Below are positions 5,753 through 8,898 of a DNA stretch of 8,898 nucleotides, piece by piece. Position numbers and translations under genes: made by a program. Within the stretch, counting starts at the first letter, position 1. Each line of letters opens with the position of its first letter. The DNA is from Opitutia bacterium (GTDB lineage: Bacteria > Verrucomicrobiota > Verrucomicrobiia > Opitutales > Opitutaceae). Below the pieces are notes generated by a model, which was not told where the DNA came from, did not search any database, and saw only the letters and a list, made by a program, of their open reading frames with translations. The stretch lies in NCBI GenBank assembly GCA_025351035.1, contig JANXWT010000178.1:1-8898 (forward strand), written 5' to 3'.

Positions 5753-5807
5753 CCGGTTATGCCAAAAATTCTTCAAGCCGGTCGCTTGGTTGGCATGGGA
5801 CCGGCTT
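5751..5807 (+). promoter_or_regulatory. Two mutually exclusive hairpins between dnaX and glnN
   Basis: Hairpin B pairs AAGCCGGTC (5775-5783) perfectly with GACCGGCTT (5799-5807). Hairpin A pairs AGCCGGT (5751-5757) with ACCGGCT (5800-5806) and ATGCCAA (5759-5765) with TTGGCAT (5790-5796), 14 pairs with a small internal loop. The copy of AGCCGGT at 5776-5782 competes for the same partner. There is no T-tract immediately after, only TTTTT at 5821-5825, so this is at best a weak terminator; it may be an attenuator-like leader or a processing signal. Confidence 0.45.
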
Positions 5808-5834
5808 ACTTTCGACATCCTTTTTCTACGTCCG

Positions 5835-5854
5835 GACGGTGCCAGACGGTGCCG
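5835..5854 (+). repeat. Ten-base tandem direct repeat upstream of glnN
   Basis: GACGGTGCCA (5835-5844) is followed at once by GACGGTGCCG (5845-5854), differing only in the last base. It lies 40 bases before the glnN start and could be a double binding site for a regulator, or a chance duplication. The rest of the spacer 5808-5893 shows no clear housekeeping promoter. Confidence 0.5.
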
Positions 5855-5893
5855 TGCGGGCGTGGTCATTAACCTCCCCCACATCCTCCCACC

Positions 5894-8065
5894 ATGAGCG
5901 TCAGCCCCTCCCGCCTCGCGGCGATCTCCGCAGCCAACAACTACCGCACGTCCAAGACGGTGGCTTTCACCGAAAGTCACTCCGCCGGCCTGTTCGGCAA
6001 AAATGTCTTCAACGACAAGATCATGCAGCAGCGCCTGCCGAAGATGGCCTACAAGTCGCTCCGCAAGACGATCGACACCGGCGCGCAGCTCGACGCCGCG
6101 GTGCTCGATATCGTGGCGACGGCGATCAAGGACTGGGCCCTCGAGCACAACGCCACGCACTATGCGCACGTCTTTCAGCCGTTGACCGGCATCACCGCGG
6201 AGAAGCACGACAGCTTCCTCGAACCCGACGGCCGCGGCGGCGCGATCGCGGAATTCTCCGGCAAGCAGCTCGCGCAGGGCGAACCTGATGCGTCGTCGTT
6301 TCCTTCCGGCGGCATTCGCGCGACCTTCGAGGCCCGCGGCTACACGGCGTGGGATGTCACCAGCCCGTGCTACCTCGTCGAGAACGCCAACGGCGTGACG
6401 ATGTGTATCCCGACGGCGTTCGTGTCGTGGACGGGCGAGGCGCTCGACTTGAAGACCCCTGTGCTGCGTTCGATGAAGGCGCTTGACGTGCAGGCGCAGC
6501 GCGTGCTGACGCTTTTCGGCCACACCAATATCCCGATGGTCACCGCGACCGCGGGCCCGGAGCAGGAATATTTCCTCATCGACCGCAATTTCTACCTCGC
6601 GCGTCCCGACTTGTTCACGGCCGGCCGCACGCTGTTCGGCGCGAGGCCGCCGAAGGGCCAGGAGTTCGAGGACCAATATTTCGGCGTGATCCCGGACCGC
6701 GTGCTGGCGTTCATGCACGAAAGCGAAGCGGAACTCTACAAGCTCGGCGTGCCGGTAAAGACGCGCCACAACGAGGTCGCGCCGTCGCAATACGAAATCG
6801 CACCGATCTACGAGAATGCCAACATCGCCGCTGACCATCAGCAGATGCTGATGATCACGCTCAAGCGCGTCGCGCGCCGCTACGGCCTCGAATGCCTGAT
6901 GCACGAGAAACCCTTCGCGGGTGTCAATGGCTCGGGCAAGCACCTCAACTGGTCGCTCGGCAACGCCGCGCAGGGCAATTTGCTCGAGCCCGGCAACACG
7001 CCGCACGCCAACATGCAGTTCCTCGTGTTCTGTGCCGCCGTCGTCCGCGCCGTGCACCGTCACAGCGGGCTGTTGCGCGCGCTCGTCGCCAGCGCCTCGA
7101 ACGACCACCGGCTCGGGGCCAACGAGGCGCCGCCGGCCATCATCTCGATCTTCCTCGGCGAGCAACTGGCGGATGTTTTCGAGCAGCTCAAGCTCGGCAA
7201 GGCCAAGAGTTCGAAGGCCGCCGGCACGATGCACCTCGGCGTCGACACACTGCCGCTGCTGATGCGCGATGCGGGCGACCGCAACCGCACGTCGCCGTTC
7301 GCATTCACGGGCAACAAATTTGAATTCCGCGCCGTCGCATCCGGGCAGTCGATCGCCGCCCCGCTCGCGGCGCTCAACACGATCATGGCGGAGTCACTCG
7401 ACTACATCGCCACAAAATTGGAAAAGGCGACGAAGGGGAAGAAATTTGAGGAGGCCGTGCAGGACGTGCTAACCGAGATCGCGCGCGACAACGGTGCGGT
7501 GATCTTCAACGGCAACGGCTACTCCGAGGAGTGGCATCAGGAAGCCGCCAAGCGCGGCCTGCCGAACCTCAAGACCACGGTCGACGCTGTGCCGGTCATC
7601 GCCGCTAAATCCACGGTGGCGGCCTATGAGAGATTCGGCATTCTCACCAGGCGCGAGCTCGAGGCCCGCCGCGACATCGCATTCGAGCAGTATGTGAAGG
7701 CCGTGATCGTCGAGGCCAACATCGTCACCGAGCTCGTCGCGACGAAATACCTGCCGACCGCGATCCGTTATCAGACGGAGTTGGCGCAAAACGCCGCGGC
7801 ACTGAAGATCGCGGGCGTGAAAGCGGACAGGAGTCTGCTCACCAAAGTCAGCGGCCTGATCGCCGAGTTGCAGGCGGAGAACGCCAAGTTGGCCAAAATC
7901 CGCCAGCACCACGCCAACGGACTCGAGGCCGAGGCGGCGCATCTGTGTGACACTGTTCTCCCACAGCTCGGGAGCGTCCGTAAGGTCGTCGATGCCCTTG
8001 AGGCGATCTGCCCGGACGACAGTTGGCCGATGCCCACCTACGAAGAGATGCTGTTCATCAAGTGA
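5894..8065 (+). CDS. glnN: Type III glutamine synthetase (GSIII)
   Basis: The 723-residue cytoplasmic enzyme joins ammonia to glutamate with ATP. Its length matches GSIII (about 700-730 residues) and is far above the 440-470 of type I. GSIII-specific segments appear in order: KHDSFLEP near 109, GEPDASSFPSGG (129-140), RGYTAWD near 150, PTAFVSW, then the active-site set shared by all glutamine synthetases: AGPEQEYF (220-227), EVAPSQYEIAP (294-304; metal and glutamate ligands), NGSGKHLNW (345-353; ATP and glutamate site) and RLGANEAPP (406-414). The C-terminal 200 residues form the helical region typical of GSIII dodecamers. No key residue is missing. It is likely transcribed alone: a structured 141-base spacer precedes it and a strong terminator follows. 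The ATG at 5894 is preceded by a C-rich stretch and no Shine-Dalgarno sequence. No P-II or GlnR-type gene is nearby, so nitrogen control cannot be read from context. Confidence 0.97.
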   Translation: MSVSPSRLAAISAANNYRTSKTVAFTESHSAGLFGKNVFNDKIMQQRLPKMAYKSLRKTIDTGAQLDAAVLDIVATAIKDWALEHNATHYAHVFQPLTGITAEKHDSFLEPDGRGGAIAEFSGKQLAQGEPDASSFPSGGIRATFEARGYTAWDVTSPCYLVENANGVTMCIPTAFVSWTGEALDLKTPVLRSMKALDVQAQRVLTLFGHTNIPMVTATAGPEQEYFLIDRNFYLARPDLFTAGRTLFGARPPKGQEFEDQYFGVIPDRVLAFMHESEAELYKLGVPVKTRHNEVAPSQYEIAPIYENANIAADHQQMLMITLKRVARRYGLECLMHEKPFAGVNGSGKHLNWSLGNAAQGNLLEPGNTPHANMQFLVFCAAVVRAVHRHSGLLRALVASASNDHRLGANEAPPAIISIFLGEQLADVFEQLKLGKAKSSKAAGTMHLGVDTLPLLMRDAGDRNRTSPFAFTGNKFEFRAVASGQSIAAPLAALNTIMAESLDYIATKLEKATKGKKFEEAVQDVLTEIARDNGAVIFNGNGYSEEWHQEAAKRGLPNLKTTVDAVPVIAAKSTVAAYERFGILTRRELEARRDIAFEQYVKAVIVEANIVTELVATKYLPTAIRYQTELAQNAAALKIAGVKADRSLLTKVSGLIAELQAENAKLAKIRQHHANGLEAEAAHLCDTVLPQLGSVRKVVDALEAICPDDSWPMPTYEEMLFIK

Positions 8066-8097
8066 CGGGGCAGTAGCAAGATTCCATCACAAAGTGA

Positions 8098-8127
8098 CGC
8101 CCGGCCCGAGTGGCCGGGTGTTTTTTT
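8098..8127 (+). terminator. Intrinsic terminator of glnN
   Basis: CCCGGCC (8100-8106) pairs perfectly with GGCCGGG (8112-8118) around a five-base loop, extended by a G-T and a C-G pair to nine pairs. Seven T residues (8121-8127) follow. It lies about 35 bases after the glnN stop. Confidence 0.93.
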
Positions 8128-8168
8128 GTAGCCGTGACCGGCGGCGTGCTGTTGAACAGCGCCACCGG

Positions 8169-8898
8169 ATGACCGCGCCCGATCCAACGCCAGCCAGTTC
8201 CCGACTGTTCGTCGCCAGCGAGTGGGTGTTGATCGGTGGGTTGATGGTGACCTTCGCGTGGACGACGCTGCAACTCGGTGGCTATCTGGCGGAGACGATG
8301 GTCGTGAGCGCGTGGGCCGTGTTCGGTTTGGCGGCGCTGGGCGGGTGTCTGTTCGCCGCGAGACCGCAGGTGTTCAATCGCGTGGCGCTGCTGCCGCTGC
8401 CGTTTTTGCTTTTTGCTCTGGGCAGTGTGCTTTGGCTGGCGCCTGCGCCGTGGCTCGCTTGGCGCGAGTGGCTGCTGTGGCTGCAAATGTGGCTCGTATT
8501 CGTGCTGGTGCTGCATTTCGGCCGCAGTCGGGGTGCGATTGCATTGATCGCGGCGACGTTCGCGGCTCTGGGATTGGTGGGCGTCGGCATGGCGGCCTGG
8601 CAGCGCTTCGTGAATCCGCACTGGATGATGATGGGCAAGGTGCAGGCGGAGCAATTTGGCGATCGGTCGGCGGGGATGTTCGGCATCCCGAACAGCCTGG
8701 CGGCGCTGCTGGAATTGATGATCCCGGTGTGCGGCGCGCTGCTCTTTTCCCGCCGGACCGGTGTGCTCGTGAAGATCGTGTGCGGCTGGTTGGGTGCACT
8801 GTTCCTTTTCGCGCTCGTGCTCACCGGCAGCCGGGGCGGCTGGCTGGCGATGGCGGCGACACTCTTGTTGTGGCCGCTGTTGGGAGGGAAAAATTGGC
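8169..8898 (+). CDS. O-antigen ligase/polymerase-like polytopic membrane protein, C-terminus cut off by the window edge
   Basis: Translated by eye from the ATG at 8169, the frame is open for 243 codons to the window edge. The protein starts with about 16 polar residues and then has successive hydrophobic segments (roughly residues 18-38, 43-62, 72-88, 98-115, 120-137, 178-194 and 205-222). Around residues 150-175 a hydrophilic stretch (GDRSAGMFGIPNSLAAL) resembles the GxxxxPNxLA segment of the Wzy/WaaL family, and LTGSRGGWLAM (about 221-231) matches the SRGGW-type motif that opens its ligase domain. Members join or polymerise polyprenyl-linked glycans on the periplasmic side, for example O-antigen on lipid A-core. 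Which of the two this one does, and whether it carries C-terminal TPRs, cannot be decided because the key periplasmic loop lies beyond the edge. It follows the glnN terminator, so it has its own promoter, not identified here. No Shine-Dalgarno sequence. Confidence 0.78.
   Translation, partial: MTAPDPTPASSRLFVASEWVLIGGLMVTFAWTTLQLGGYLAETMVVSAWAVFGLAALGGCLFAARPQVFNRVALLPLPFLLFALGSVLWLAPAPWLAWREWLLWLQMWLVFVLVLHFGRSRGAIALIAATFAALGLVGVGMAAWQRFVNPHWMMMGKVQAEQFGDRSAGMFGIPNSLAALLELMIPVCGALLFSRRTGVLVKIVCGWLGALFLFALVLTGSRGGWLAMAATLLLWPLLGGKNW

Noticed and set aside
5393..7234. 613-codon open frame on the minus strand
   Set aside because: It is antisense to the dnaX extension and glnN. Its translation is rich in Arg, His and Glu without any family motif, as expected from GC-rich codon bias opposite a real gene.
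8058..8654. 198-codon open frame on the minus strand over the right-end gene
   Set aside because: Rich in Gln, His and Arg with no motif, and opposite a membrane protein with a clear SRGGW motif.

Overview
The window is GC-rich, gene-dense bacterial DNA. It carries a type III glutamine synthetase, an Ara4N-type lipid A modification gene pair, a small SRP RNA next to dnaX, and start sites that mostly lack Shine-Dalgarno sequences. Together these point to a Gram-negative bacterium of the Planctomycetes-Verrucomicrobia-Chlamydiae group, most likely Verrucomicrobiota of the Opitutaceae kind. That placement is inferred from protein character and was not tested by a search.

Layout. On the minus strand, reading leftwards from 2335, an ArnT-like membrane glycosyltransferase is followed after one base by an ArnB-like PLP aminotransferase that runs off the left edge. 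Facing away from it on the plus strand (2532-3909) is a three-gene operon joined by ATGA overlaps: an ECF sigma factor, a 96-residue single-membrane-span protein that is a candidate anti-sigma factor, and a membrane-anchored Spy/CnrX-like periplasmic protein. A clear intrinsic terminator closes it. Next come the SRP RNA (about 3993-4094) with its own promoter and U-tract, then dnaX (GTG at 4212), then the GSIII gene glnN (5894-8065) with a strong terminator, and finally the 5' part of an O-antigen ligase-type membrane protein that runs off the right edge.

Most notable points. (1) The zero frame of dnaX ends just after a run of nine A residues, giving a 380-residue gamma-like clamp loader. The -1 frame continues for 134 more codons, so a tau-like product of about 513 residues would need ribosomal frameshifting or transcriptional slippage. 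(2) Two different repeats with a 7-base period lie in the same gene: an inverted GTTGAAA array in the dnaX leader and a degenerate AGAG-type array coding for the tau linker. (3) The sigma/anti-sigma/sensor trio resembles CnrH-CnrY-CnrX in sizes and topology, but in a different gene order and without obvious metal ligands, and its first gene has an ECF-type promoter signature. (4) The dnaX-glnN spacer can fold into two mutually exclusive hairpins.

Working together: the left pair and the right-edge gene concern the outer envelope (lipid A and O-antigen). The sigma trio looks like an envelope stress or signal circuit. The SRP RNA, dnaX and glnN are housekeeping functions in protein targeting, replication and nitrogen assimilation. 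No mobile element, CRISPR array or tRNA was seen.
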